Assembly (NCBI RefSeq): GCF_001956295.1
Contig: NZ_MRTD01000020.1
Span: 1 to 64,000, forward strand
Source of the DNA: Paenibacillus sp. FSL A5-0031
GTDB lineage: Bacteria; Bacillota; Bacilli; Paenibacillales; Paenibacillaceae
Length of the DNA stretch: 64,000 nucleotides
Direction of reading: 5' to 3'
Shown here: one piece after another, positions 38,592 to 47,581 of the stretch
How the letters are laid out: every line of letters starts with the position of its first letter
Numbering within the stretch: the first letter of the stretch is position 1
The notes under the pieces: model-generated
Told to the model about the DNA's origin: nothing
The model's database searches: none
What the model saw: the letters and a program-made list of their open reading frames with translations, nothing else
Translations under genes and position numbers: made by a program

Positions 38592-39512
38592 TCAGAATAA
38601 AGCGCGATCCTTATCATATTTACGAACAGCATAGTTGACCAGCATGATTGTCGTGAAGCCAAGAATGGACTGATATACGCCTGCCGCCGCTGACATTCCA
38701 ATCTCGTTGGTTGTGATAAGTGATCTAAATACGAAGGTATCGATGACATCTGTGGAGGAGAACAACACCCCGTTATTGCCAACCATGTTGTAGAACATGC
38801 CGAAATCGCCGCGGAAGATGTTGCCGACTGCCAATAAGACTAAAATAATAATGGTCGGATACAGATTCGGAATTGTGACTCGCATCATTCTTTGGAAAAT
38901 ATTAGCGCCATCAATTTCAGCAGCTTCATACATTTCCGTGTCAATGCTCGTAATGGCGGCCAAATACATTACCGTACCATAACCAAGCATCTTCCAAGCG
39001 GAGACAAATACAAGTATAAACGGCCAATATTCAGGTGTATTATAAATGTCGACCGGCTCCATCCCAATGCTCTTCAGTAGGACGTTCACCGTACCAATGT
39101 CACTATTCAATAAATTGTAGGCAATCGCTCCAACTACGACCCAAGAAATGAAGTATGGGAGAAAAATAACCGTTTGCGTAATTTTGCGAAACCATTTGCC
39201 GCCAACCTCAAACAAAAATATGGCTGCAAACATTTGCAGTAAGTTGTTTACGACAATAAAAGCTATGTTGTACAACGCCGTATTTCTTGTTACCCGCCAA
39301 GCATCGCCCGATTCGAAGAAAAAGCGAATGTTGTCGAGGCCATTCCACGGACTTCCAAACACACCGCCCGCATAATCATAATGCTTAAAAGCAAGAATGA
39401 TGCCGACCATCGGAATGTAGGCAAAAAGGAGATAAAATAGAACGGCAGGCGCCAGCATGAAAAGGATTACTTTATACTTGTTCAGATCATTCCAAAATCG
39501 ATGTCGAATCAT
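38592..39512 (-). CDS. sugar ABC transporter permease (LplB-like)
   Basis: A 306-residue permease with six helices and the EAA motif EAAEIDGANIFQRMMRVTIP. I begin at the ATG at 39512, preceded by AGAGAGGGG; a GTG ten codons upstream would place that site inside the gene. It lies after the terminator of the regulator gene, so the importer probably has its own promoter in the 165-base gap. Confidence 0.9.
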   Translation of the reverse strand: MIRHRFWNDLNKYKVILFMLAPAVLFYLLFAYIPMVGIILAFKHYDYAGGVFGSPWNGLDNIRFFFESGDAWRVTRNTALYNIAFIVVNNLLQMFAAIFLFEVGGKWFRKITQTVIFLPYFISWVVVGAIAYNLLNSDIGTVNVLLKSIGMEPVDIYNTPEYWPFILVFVSAWKMLGYGTVMYLAAITSIDTEMYEAAEIDGANIFQRMMRVTIPNLYPTIIILVLLAVGNIFRGDFGMFYNMVGNNGVLFSSTDVIDTFVFRSLITTNEIGMSAAAGVYQSILGFTTIMLVNYAVRKYDKDRALF

Positions 39513-39625
39513 CAACACTGCCCCTCTCTTCTCTATGTACACATATTATAAAAAGCAGCGGTAAATAAATTAATTATGGGAAACAACTAAAACCAATACT
39601 AAATCAACGATTTGAATATCTTTTG

Positions 39626-39657
39626 CAAAAAAAATAGCCCAACGCCTGCTTTGGACT
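39626..39657 (-). terminator. terminator after the YesN-type regulator
   Basis: On the minus strand AGTCCAA and TTGGGCT pair (one G-U) over an eight-base loop, followed by A and eight T. It separates the kinase/regulator genes from the importer genes. Confidence 0.65.
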
Positions 39658-39677
39658 TGAGCTTTAAATTATTTTCT

Positions 39678-41252
39678 CTAAATTTTATGCTTTTTTCGAT
39701 ATTCTCCAGGTGACAGCCCCATCGCTTGTTTGAATTGTCTATTGAAATAAATAATATTTTTATAGCCGACCTGCTCGGCAATTTCATAAACCTTCTTTGC
39801 CGGGTCCTTTAATAGCTCGCACACCCGCTCCATTCGCAATTGATTGAGATAATCGCTGAATAGTATGTTCGTCTCCATTTTAAATAGCTGTCCCAAATAA
39901 TTTGGTGTGAAGTCAAAGTGGGCGGCAACCTCATTGAGCGTTATTTTCTGATCCAATCGCTGCTCGATATAGGCTGTAATTTGATCAATGAGCTTGCGCT
40001 TCTGCCGCTGCTTCTTTAAATACAGCAGTTCAGATAGTTCAAAGAACCGTCTCCTCAGCCAAGAGAGGATATCATGCACCGTTTCAAATTCAAACAAAAT
40101 AATCGGATGATGAGATTCCCATTTCAGCATTTCGTACATATGTTCATTCATTTGCTGCAAATCAGCATGGAGCTTGGAGGTAATACGAATAATGAGATCA
40201 TAAATATCGTTTTTCTGGGTCAACGGTTTTTCACCGTTTAAGAGCTGAAGCAAACAGTCGTCAATGGTCGTCAGGTCATACTCCAGCATCGCTCGAAGCA
40301 TAACATCTACAACCTCTTCAAAATTTGATGCAGCTGATTGTTTAGGGCTCCACTGGAAAGCGCCTTGAATGATCCGATTTTTCCCCATGATCCATTTGAT
40401 GCTTAATCCTGCTTTCGCCTGCCGATAGGAGTCATGAAGCTTAGCGATATCATTGGTGTACATTCCCATTCCAATCGTAATGGAGCAAGAGAACGTCTCA
40501 TTAAATTGCCGAACAAGTTGTTCCAGCAGCGCCGTCATGTATTCTTCTTGAACAGCAGCCAGCAGAACATAATGGTAATCATAGCTTGTCATCATACTGC
40601 CCAAGTTGTTGTCCGCTGCAAAATTGCGAATAAAGAGGGTGATCTGATTCATAAACAATCGCCGCTCTTCCTCACTTTTCTCCTTAAGCTTCCATGCAAG
40701 ATCATCAATCTCAATAATCGAGACAGAAGCTCCCTGCTGTAACAAAGGCGATAAAATCGTATGAATATGTGCTTCAACCTGACCTGGCGTTGCTTCATTG
40801 AACCAGCGAAGCAGCAGCTCCTGATTGACTAGCGATAAGGTTTCAGACAAGGCCATATTCTGCTGTCGTTCGTTCTCTATCTTAGAGCAAATGAGAACGA
40901 GCATGTCATTGAGCTCACTATCATCTACAGGCTTAAGCAAATAACCGCTGGCATTCAGTTGAATGGCCTCTTTGGCATAACTGAAATCCTGGTGTCCGCT
41001 TATAAAAATAATATGAACTTGAGGATTAATTTCCTTTGCTTTGCGAGCAAACTCTATTCCAGACATGATCGGCATTCGAATGTCGGACAAAATAAGATCG
41101 ATGCGCTTCTGTTCCATTATCTTCAAAGCTGCAAATCCGCTGATAGCCGTTCCTACATCTTGGAGGGATAGCTGTTCATTGCCCGCTACCCGGCGCCTTA
41201 ACCACTCCAAATCTATTGCTTCATCATCTACCAATAGGATGCTGATATCCAT
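39678..41252 (-). CDS. YesN-type response regulator with AraC DNA-binding domain
   Basis: A 524-residue regulator. Receiver domain at the N-terminus with LLVDDE acidic residues and the phospho-acceptor Asp in LILSDIRMP (near 55); a middle region of about 270 residues with a GGDEF-like decayed fold; and a C-terminal AraC domain with two helix-turn-helix units (FDFTPNYLGQLFKM and IAEQVGYKNIIYFNRQFKQ). I start at the ATG at 41252 behind GAGGAGGAG; a longer reading would overlap the kinase gene. It lies 28 bases after the kinase gene and should control the sugar importer downstream. Confidence 0.92.
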   Translation of the reverse strand: MDISILLVDDEAIDLEWLRRRVAGNEQLSLQDVGTAISGFAALKIMEQKRIDLILSDIRMPIMSGIEFARKAKEINPQVHIIFISGHQDFSYAKEAIQLNASGYLLKPVDDSELNDMLVLICSKIENERQQNMALSETLSLVNQELLLRWFNEATPGQVEAHIHTILSPLLQQGASVSIIEIDDLAWKLKEKSEEERRLFMNQITLFIRNFAADNNLGSMMTSYDYHYVLLAAVQEEYMTALLEQLVRQFNETFSCSITIGMGMYTNDIAKLHDSYRQAKAGLSIKWIMGKNRIIQGAFQWSPKQSAASNFEEVVDVMLRAMLEYDLTTIDDCLLQLLNGEKPLTQKNDIYDLIIRITSKLHADLQQMNEHMYEMLKWESHHPIILFEFETVHDILSWLRRRFFELSELLYLKKQRQKRKLIDQITAYIEQRLDQKITLNEVAAHFDFTPNYLGQLFKMETNILFSDYLNQLRMERVCELLKDPAKKVYEIAEQVGYKNIIYFNRQFKQAMGLSPGEYRKKHKI

Positions 41253-41280
41253 GTCGGTACTCTCCTCCTCTGGCGCGTCA

Positions 41281-43020
41281 TTATGACAGCGGTTCCAAAT
41301 CTTCAATGATTTCTTCATCGATCGGAAGAATAATTTGCACCGTCGTTCCTGCTCCATATATGCTGCCGATATGAATGCCGAAGTCCTTACCGTATCTTAG
41401 TTTTATACGTTCCTCCACATTTTTCAGACCGTATCGGTCTGAATGGATCGTGCTTGCCAGCATTCTTTTCAACGTTTCCGGTCTCATACCGATCCCGTTA
41501 TCAATAATTTTCAGCTCAATATGGCCCCCGAGACGTTTCCCTGTAATACGAATAGCGATCGTTTCCCCAAACCAAGCATGTTTGAAAATATTTTCAACGA
41601 ACGGCTGGAGAATCAGCTTAATTACCGGAATATGTGCAATTTCAGGCTCCATATCGAAATACACCTTAAAGGTATCTGCATACTTTACTCTTTGTATGTC
41701 TAGATAGGATTCCACCTGTTCAAGCTCTTTCTCAAGCGTAATATAGACATTGCCTCCGTTTAGCGTAAGCCGATAAAACTTGGACAGCGCCTGCACCATC
41801 TTTGTTACTTTATCTACTTCCCCTAAGTTAGCCAGGCTGCCGATTGTCGAGAGTGTATTGTATAAAAAATGAGGGCTAATTTGCGCTTGGAGCACATCAA
41901 GCTCTGCCTGTTTTTTCTGAATGCCCTGCACATATACATTTTTGATGAGGTCCTGAATGCTGGTTGCCATCTGATTAAAAGAATCTGCAATATGAACAAA
42001 TTCATCATTCCCTGTAAAACCAATCCGCTTATAAAAATTCCCTTCTTGGAACGATTGCACGAGCGTTACAATACGCTTCATCTTTTTCCCTGATAGACGG
42101 GCCACAATCACTCCGATAAACGCCATAACCAAGAAACTGATGAAGCAAACGGTGCTTATCGCTTTTTTCATTCTGGTCGCATCTTTATTTAGATAAGAAT
42201 GAGGAACCAACGTCTCGATCACAAAATTTGTTCCTGGAATCTCTTCCCTCACACTCAAATATGATTTCATGCTAGCCTTCTCATCTATGCTTCCTCGTTC
42301 ATATAGATTAAGTCCAGAAGCCATATCAATTAATCGCAGGCTGATGCCCTCTTCGATTGGGAATGTATCGAAATTGCCTAACAATTCATCGAAGCGAGCC
42401 GTAACGCGCAAATAGCCGATCGTAGACGAAATGCCGCTGGATGTGACTAATCTACGGAAATGAGAGATGTTGTTTAGTTTCTGGTCCGAATCGACCTGAA
42501 TCCATAGGTGGTCTTGGAATGTAGAGGAAATGGATTTAAACCAATCCGTATTCTCTATACTGTGATGAGATAACACATAATAGTCACGCCTGCCAATCGG
42601 GGTGGCCATATCATCGCCCGAAACTTCAAGCATATTTTCGTTAACCGTATAGAGCGCCAGTCTAATATTGTTTCCATACAGCAGGAGAGGCGCCTTCATT
42701 TGCGGAATAATATCATCCCTCATTTTGAGCATCATATCGAGCTGGTCCCCTTCAAACTGAAGAGCGTTCTGAAAAGTAATGCTGCTGAAAAGTGTACTGG
42801 ACATTCGCTGGATCTCATCCAGCTGATATTCAATATTGCTCCTCGTCTGCTTCATAGCCGTACGGATATTCGTTTCCGCCATCTCTGTTCTCGACTCAAT
42901 GAGCATCGTATAGGAGATGTATCCAATGACAGCGTCGGTCAGCAGCACAAGAATTAGATACGGAATCATCATTTTGTACGTAAACGGAATATACATTTTA
43001 TTCGGAATGAATCTCTTCAT
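41281..43020 (-). CDS. YesM-type sensor histidine kinase
   Basis: A 579-residue membrane kinase: helix about 15-35, extracellular sensor domain (Cache-like, about 36-290), second helix about 293-315, HAMP, and a kinase of the LytS/YesM class with H-box SPHFLYNTLSTI, N-box NIFKHAW and G-box DNGIGM. It pairs with the YesN-type regulator directly downstream. The signal is presumably an extracellular oligosaccharide taken up by the adjacent importer. Confidence 0.92.
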   Translation of the reverse strand: MKRFIPNKMYIPFTYKMMIPYLILVLLTDAVIGYISYTMLIESRTEMAETNIRTAMKQTRSNIEYQLDEIQRMSSTLFSSITFQNALQFEGDQLDMMLKMRDDIIPQMKAPLLLYGNNIRLALYTVNENMLEVSGDDMATPIGRRDYYVLSHHSIENTDWFKSISSTFQDHLWIQVDSDQKLNNISHFRRLVTSSGISSTIGYLRVTARFDELLGNFDTFPIEEGISLRLIDMASGLNLYERGSIDEKASMKSYLSVREEIPGTNFVIETLVPHSYLNKDATRMKKAISTVCFISFLVMAFIGVIVARLSGKKMKRIVTLVQSFQEGNFYKRIGFTGNDEFVHIADSFNQMATSIQDLIKNVYVQGIQKKQAELDVLQAQISPHFLYNTLSTIGSLANLGEVDKVTKMVQALSKFYRLTLNGGNVYITLEKELEQVESYLDIQRVKYADTFKVYFDMEPEIAHIPVIKLILQPFVENIFKHAWFGETIAIRITGKRLGGHIELKIIDNGIGMRPETLKRMLASTIHSDRYGLKNVEERIKLRYGKDFGIHIGSIYGAGTTVQIILPIDEEIIEDLEPLS

Positions 43021-43186
43021 TTTCTCCCGCCTTTAGCCCGTTCTACCCATAAATTAAAATGATAGCCTCATATTATTGTAATAAAAATCCATATAATTAA
43101 TAAAGATATTACAGTATGCCTTCATTAAATACAATCGGTTGCAGAACGATCATAATAGAAAAATACAGGCTAATATCGCATAATGC

Positions 43187-43222
43187 CAAAAAAACCACAA
43201 CACGATACGGTTGTGGTTTTTA
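43187..43222 (-). terminator. terminator after the MFS transporter gene
   Basis: AAAACCACAA (43191-43200) and TTGTGGTTTT (43211-43220) form a perfect ten-base stem; T run on the minus strand. Confidence 0.75.
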
Positions 43223-43272
43223 AGTTCATTCTTCATTTTTTTCTTTCATTAAGCCTCGCCTAATGCAAGGAC

Positions 43273-44487
43273 TTATTTCGCCGCTATTCCTACATGCAAT
43301 CTTTTCAAAAAGTTGTTTAATTTTTCCGTACACAAGAGCATAGCAATCGCAAATATAATAATAAACCATGGGAAAATACTAATCGTTGTATTGGTTGCAA
43401 GCAATCCTAGAAAAGGGGGAACTAGCGTACTGCCCGTATAGGCAGCAGCCATCTGAAAACCCATAATAGACTGTGCGTTCTTTTTCCCGAATCGCGCAGG
43501 TGTTTCATGCAGCATACACGGAAATATCGGAGCTAATCCAAGCCCTACAATCATAAATCCGATAAGCGAGACGATAGATGGTAACGGCAGCACTAGCACT
43601 ACTGTTCCAATTAATGCAATTAACTGGCCATACCTAATCAGCATGCGGCTGCTCATTTTAAATGTTATAAAGCCAGTAATCATTCGACCAACTGTAATTC
43701 CTACAAAGAACCAAGATACCCATTGTGCTGCTGTCGCAGCAGGCAAATCTTTAATATTTACAAGAAAGCTGCTTCCCCATAATCCCATGCTCGCTTCAAT
43801 GCCGCAGTAAAATAAAAAGGTTAGCATCGCTAATTTGACCCCTTTTATTTGCCATGGCTTCTTATTTTCAGCGGCCTGCTCCAACTTCTGATCATGCAGT
43901 TCATGGTGAGCTTCAGCATTTATAACATGACTGCTTTTTGCAACTTTATCCCATAAAGGAAGAGAAACAAATAAAATGACGACTAAAATAAACTGAATCA
44001 TTGCAACCGTGAGATAACCATCTCTCCAAAGGTTTTGACCTGAGATAGACGAAGCCATAATAATTGGACCTAGCGTAGCTCCTACTCCCCAAAAACAGTG
44101 CAGCCAGCTCATATGATGAGCTTTGTAATGGGTAGCCACATAGTTGTTTAATCCAGCATCTACACTGCCCGCGCCAATGCCTAACGGAATCGCAAAAATA
44201 ATTAGCCATATAATTGAAGGAGACCATGCAAAACCAAGTAAAGCTCCTGCTGTCAGAATACAGCTCACAAGCGTTACCTTCCCAGTGCCAAAACGGTGCA
44301 GTACAGTACCACTTATCAAGCTCGAGATGATCGTGCTTGCTGCAATAACCATGGAAATGCTACCAGCCGTTCCTAATGAAGCATTCATATCCATTCTCAT
44401 CACAGGCCATGCCGATCCGAGCAAGGAGTCCGGCAAACCTAAACTAATAAAAGCCAAATAAATAATAATTAAAAAGAACGTTGCCAT
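43273..44487 (-). CDS. MFS transporter with strong operator-controlled promoter
   Basis: A 404-residue major facilitator with twelve predicted helices. I start at the ATG at 44487, which has AAGGAG at 11 bases; the ATG at 44538 lies beside a palindrome and has no ribosome site. A helix-4 region GIGAGSVDAGLNNYVA resembles sugar/H+ and FucP-like MFS members, but the substrate is uncertain. The promoter upstream has near-consensus boxes and a perfect 26-base palindrome at the start site, so the gene is tightly regulated by a dimeric repressor not found in the window. Confidence 0.87.
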   Translation of the reverse strand: MATFFLIIIYLAFISLGLPDSLLGSAWPVMRMDMNASLGTAGSISMVIAASTIISSLISGTVLHRFGTGKVTLVSCILTAGALLGFAWSPSIIWLIIFAIPLGIGAGSVDAGLNNYVATHYKAHHMSWLHCFWGVGATLGPIIMASSISGQNLWRDGYLTVAMIQFILVVILFVSLPLWDKVAKSSHVINAEAHHELHDQKLEQAAENKKPWQIKGVKLAMLTFLFYCGIEASMGLWGSSFLVNIKDLPAATAAQWVSWFFVGITVGRMITGFITFKMSSRMLIRYGQLIALIGTVVLVLPLPSIVSLIGFMIVGLGLAPIFPCMLHETPARFGKKNAQSIMGFQMAAAYTGSTLVPPFLGLLATNTTISIFPWFIIIFAIAMLLCTEKLNNFLKRLHVGIAAK

Positions 44488-44541
44488 CGTTATCTGATCT
44501 CCTTGGTGTTCGTCATCCATTTGTTTAAGAAGGTTCATACC

Positions 44542-44602
44542 GACTTATTAAAGATCTTTAATAAGTCATTATGATAATAGCAGGATTACGTCGTACTGAC
44601 AA
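44542..44602 (-). promoter_or_regulatory. promoter and perfect palindromic operator of the MFS gene
   Basis: On the minus strand TTGTCA (44602-44597), a 17-base spacer and TATTAT (44579-44574). Starting seven bases after the -10 box, at the expected transcription start, is a perfect 26-base palindrome (44542-44567) with half-site GACTTATTAAAGA. A dimeric repressor bound there would block transcription. Confidence 0.75.
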
Positions 44603-44744
44603 GAGAATAAATCAATGCTTGCCCTATTAGTTATTACATATATTACCTGATTCATTTTATCGTCCATTAACAAATGAGCTTTATACTAACTCTAATGCCT
44701 CGCATTGTAAAACATCTTTGGGAAAAAGAAAGGAATTGCATGCT

Positions 44745-45374
44745 ATGGGAATTCATACGTACTTTCAATCGCTTAACGATCTTGAACGTATCATTCGTTG
44801 TCCAGGTAAATTTAAGTTTGAAGAGCACAGCGTATCCGCTCATTCTTGGAAGGTTGTTCAATACGCCAAAACATTAGCAGATATTGAAGAAACGAACGGC
44901 GTCACAATAAATTGGAAGAAGCTTTACGAAATTACGAGCAGCCATGATTATGGGGAAATATTTATTGGAGACATTAAAACACCAGTGAAACATTACTCCT
45001 TAGAACTGCGTGGCATGCTGCAAAAGGTTGAGGAAGGCATGATTGCTCTTTTTATCGAGGAAAATATTCCTGAGGAATTTAAGCCTATTTTCCGCAGACA
45101 ACTGCGCGAGGGCAAGGATGAATCCGTCGAAGGCCTTATTCTTGAAGTAGCCGATAAGCTTGATCAAGTTTACGAGGCGCTTACGGAATTGCAAAGAGGC
45201 AACACCGAAAAGGAATTTGTCGTTATGTACCGTGAAGCGCTCGTCAAAATCAAAAAAATAAAACTGCATTGTGTAGATTATTTTTTAGAGCACATTTTAC
45301 CAGACATCGTGAAAGAAAGCTCCAATTGTCCTGTCGATATTCAAGAGATTACAAAGGAAGCCTTAGAGCTGTAG
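44745..45374 (+). CDS. YfbR-like HD-domain 5'-deoxynucleotidase
   Basis: A 209-residue HD-domain phosphohydrolase. Metal and catalytic residues of Escherichia coli YfbR (His33, His68, Asp69, Asp137) match His33 (SAHSW), His67, Asp68 (SSHDYGE) and Asp137 (EVADKLD) with nearly identical spacing. YfbR removes phosphate from deoxyribonucleoside 5'-monophosphates. I start at the ATG at 44745 with AAAGGA upstream; a nine-codon longer start has no good site. Divergent from the MFS gene, single gene. Confidence 0.88.
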   Translation: MGIHTYFQSLNDLERIIRCPGKFKFEEHSVSAHSWKVVQYAKTLADIEETNGVTINWKKLYEITSSHDYGEIFIGDIKTPVKHYSLELRGMLQKVEEGMIALFIEENIPEEFKPIFRRQLREGKDESVEGLILEVADKLDQVYEALTELQRGNTEKEFVVMYREALVKIKKIKLHCVDYFLEHILPDIVKESSNCPVDIQEITKEALEL

Positions 45375-45540
45375 CTGTAGCTTCAACTCCTGTTAAATCC
45401 CGTAATAAACCTCAGCAATGCATCACCTTTTATATGCCTGTAGTCAAAGCTTGCAAAATGGCAACACACCTCATTTACCACTAATCTTCCCTCCTTTTTT
45501 TAAATCAAACCCACTATCCCTTCTGTTTTTTAACTAAATG

Positions 45541-45576
45541 CCGCGAACTGTGGTTGTATAAAACCACAATTCGCCG
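45541..45576. other. inverted repeat downstream of the YfbR-like gene
   Basis: GCGAACTGTGGTT (45543-45555) and AACCACAATTCGC (45562-45574) pair over a six-base spacer with one G-U. No T run follows on plus, and only mixed A/T on minus, so it is a weak terminator or a protein site between convergent genes. Confidence 0.45.
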
Positions 45577-45601
45577 TATTTCATTCCGTACTTTTTTAGC
45601 C

Positions 45602-46582
45602 TCAACGCGATGTTGCCTCTTTTACTTCGTTCCGTTTCATAAGTGTATTAATTGTAGCCTTAATCCCTATCTCGTATGGAGTAGCAGGGATCGGTCCGAC
45701 AAGCCGCTTATATTTTTCACCGCTTAATACGAATGGTTCCTCCGTTAAATACAGCATCTCAACGACCTCTTTCATAACTGGGGAAAATAGACCGAGAAAT
45801 GATAAGCCCATTTTGCCAAGCGGTATGACTGGTTTTGACGTACCTGCTGCCCTCTGGGCTATCTTTACAAAATCGCGGCCAGAGATGACGCCTGACGCTG
45901 GAATATGCCAGTTCTGCTCAAAAGCATCCTCCCTAAAGGCCAGCTCCACGATCATAATTGCCGCATCCGGCAAATAAACAAACTCACGGGCAACCTTCAT
46001 CGTTCCAATAAATACGGAAGGTTTGCCAGCTGCAATTCCATCTAAAGTGGATCCCAAATAGGATGCTTGGTTAGCAGATGGGCCATAATAGTCAGGTAAA
46101 CGAACAATCATTTTATGCGCCTTATTCCACCGTGGGCTAAACACCATTTGCTCGTACTGCAGTCGAACCTTTCCTTTTTTGGTATGCGGATTTTTAGGGT
46201 GATCCTCTGTTGCCTGATTAGTCGTTTTTCTTCCATAGGGATAAATGCCATCCACAACGACGATTTTTGCACCAAGCTGATTAGCCGCTTCCATAACTGC
46301 CTCTCCCATAGGGATCAGCATCGTATGCATGTCATTGTACGGCACATTCGCGCAGCTAAAAATAACCTCATGACCTTCGCAAGCTAATATCAGTTCCTTT
46401 GGATTAAGCACATCTCCAACTTTAAGCGATAAATGCTTAGGATTACCCAAATCCATCGCAAGCTGTTTCAGCTTTTGATGAGAACGCCCGAATGCTGTAG
46501 TCTCGATTCCTCTCTTTAGAAGCTCCTCAACAATGGGAGCACCAGTACCTCCGGTAGCACCTAATACAATAGCTTTTTTCAT
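45602..46582 (-). CDS. NAD(P)-binding epimerase/NmrA-like protein
   Basis: A 326-residue Rossmann-fold protein of the extended short-chain dehydrogenase / NmrA group. The nucleotide-binding motif GATGGTGAP is at 8-16. A YxxxK catalytic pair is not clearly seen, so it may be a non-catalytic or atypical member. Two palindromes like those at the tetR start lie upstream (46604-46619, 46768-46785), so it is probably the target of the TetR regulator encoded next to it on the same strand. Confidence 0.83.
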   Translation of the reverse strand: MKKAIVLGATGGTGAPIVEELLKRGIETTAFGRSHQKLKQLAMDLGNPKHLSLKVGDVLNPKELILACEGHEVIFSCANVPYNDMHTMLIPMGEAVMEAANQLGAKIVVVDGIYPYGRKTTNQATEDHPKNPHTKKGKVRLQYEQMVFSPRWNKAHKMIVRLPDYYGPSANQASYLGSTLDGIAAGKPSVFIGTMKVAREFVYLPDAAIMIVELAFREDAFEQNWHIPASGVISGRDFVKIAQRAAGTSKPVIPLGKMGLSFLGLFSPVMKEVVEMLYLTEEPFVLSGEKYKRLVGPIPATPYEIGIKATINTLMKRNEVKEATSR

Positions 46583-46600
46583 TATTATTCACTCCTCAAA

Positions 46601-46624
46601 TTTGTGATTGATCAATCACTAACA
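46601..46624 (-). promoter_or_regulatory. TetR-type operator before the NAD(P)-binding gene
   Basis: Perfect 16-base palindrome, GTGATTGA followed by TCAATCAC (46604-46619), about 20 bases upstream of the ATG. It shares the core ATTGATCAAT with the two other sites here. Confidence 0.65.
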
Positions 46625-46766
46625 AACTGGCGTGCGGACAATGCATTGACTTCAATAACAATTTAATTGTCTTGGCTAACTTCTAACACGTTCTGTATTT
46701 AGCTAGCCATGGCAGCCCCTAATATGCCAAGTAATTTAAATGTAATTTTATTGATGTAAGTTGTTT

Positions 46767-46786
46767 ATTGATTGATCAATTACATC
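46767..46786 (-). promoter_or_regulatory. second TetR-type operator
   Basis: TTGATTGATCAATTAC-like palindrome centred near 46775, between the tetR stop and the NAD(P)-binding gene. Its core is identical to that of the sites at 46604-46619 and 47361-47384. Confidence 0.55.
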
Positions 46787-46813
46787 AATATATTAAAGAG
46801 CCAAAAATCAGCT

Positions 46814-47335
46814 CTAATACATTAACTCCGGCAAGGATAGCGCCATCGAGACATTACACAGCATGCCTCTAGCCAAAAATATAACCGTTTTATCTTTCGG
46901 ATTCTCAAGACCAGCTTGCTGGAATGCGTTTAACACTAACTGCTGCACTACACGGTATCCATTTCGCATATCCTCGACAATCGCTTCGTCTTTTATCGTC
47001 TGAGCCTGCATTAACAGCAGCGTTTCATTCTGATACGATTTCATGACTTCTATATAAGCTTCAACAAGCTCCTTCTCGAGCTGATCAGGTCCCGCTGTCT
47101 CGATCACGCTGCCAAATGCATCTACGATACGTGTCCATGAAACCTCTAAAGCTTCCTTCAACAAAATTTCCTTCGTTGCAAAAAAACGAAAAACATACGG
47201 CTGTGAGATTTGAGCACGTTCAGCAACCTTTGCTGTTGTTGCGCGATAATATCCAATTTCAGCGAAAACTTCAATCGCAGCAGCAATAATTTCTGTACGG
47301 CGATTAACGGACGCTGCTGTATTTTTTTCCATCAT
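46814..47335 (-). CDS. TetR-family repressor
   Basis: A 173-residue regulator with an N-terminal helix-turn-helix (about 12-58: EIIAAAIEVFAEIGY then VAERAQISQPYVFRFFATKE) typical of TetR and a helical ligand-binding C-terminus. I start at the ATG at 47335, with AAAGGTGGAAG upstream; a longer start at 47380 would lie inside the operator. A near-perfect 24-base palindrome at 47361-47384 in its own promoter region suggests autoregulation, and two related sites lie before the next gene. Confidence 0.88.
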   Translation of the reverse strand: MMEKNTAASVNRRTEIIAAAIEVFAEIGYYRATTAKVAERAQISQPYVFRFFATKEILLKEALEVSWTRIVDAFGSVIETAGPDQLEKELVEAYIEVMKSYQNETLLLMQAQTIKDEAIVEDMRNGYRVVQQLVLNAFQQAGLENPKDKTVIFLARGMLCNVSMALSLPELMY

Positions 47336-47360
47336 ATCTTCCACCTTTAAGAAATCACTT

Positions 47361-47384
47361 GTTAGTAATTGATCAATCACTAAC
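47361..47384 (-). promoter_or_regulatory. TetR-type operator at the tetR promoter
   Basis: 24-base palindrome with a single mismatched pair: half-sites GTTAGTAATTGA and TCAATCACTAAC. It lies 26 bases before the chosen start codon. Same core as the two sites before the NAD(P)-binding gene. Confidence 0.7.
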
Positions 47385-47473
47385 TGAATTGATCATAACT
47401 TATCGCTTGAAGGAATGCAATAGTTTTTTAACCAGGCCGCATTTTAAACACATGAGTTCAATCAATTGAAATC

Positions 47474-47521
47474 GAAAAAACGAAGACAACAGCTGCATAT
47501 CCACTGTTATCTTCGTTTTAG
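47474..47521. terminator. terminator after the AraC-lipoprotein gene
   Basis: AAAACGAAGACAACAG (47477-47492) pairs with CTGTTATCTTCGTTTT (47504-47519) with one mismatch; A and T runs on the two sides make it work on the minus strand for the fused gene. Confidence 0.75.
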
Positions 47522-47581
47522 AATAACCCATTATTGCTGTACCTTATTCCACAGGCCACAGGCAACCCACATTAACTACAA

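Noticed and set aside
44488..44538. Longer start for the MFS transporter
   Set aside because: Begins beside the operator palindrome without a ribosome site; a start with AAGGAG lies 51 bases downstream.
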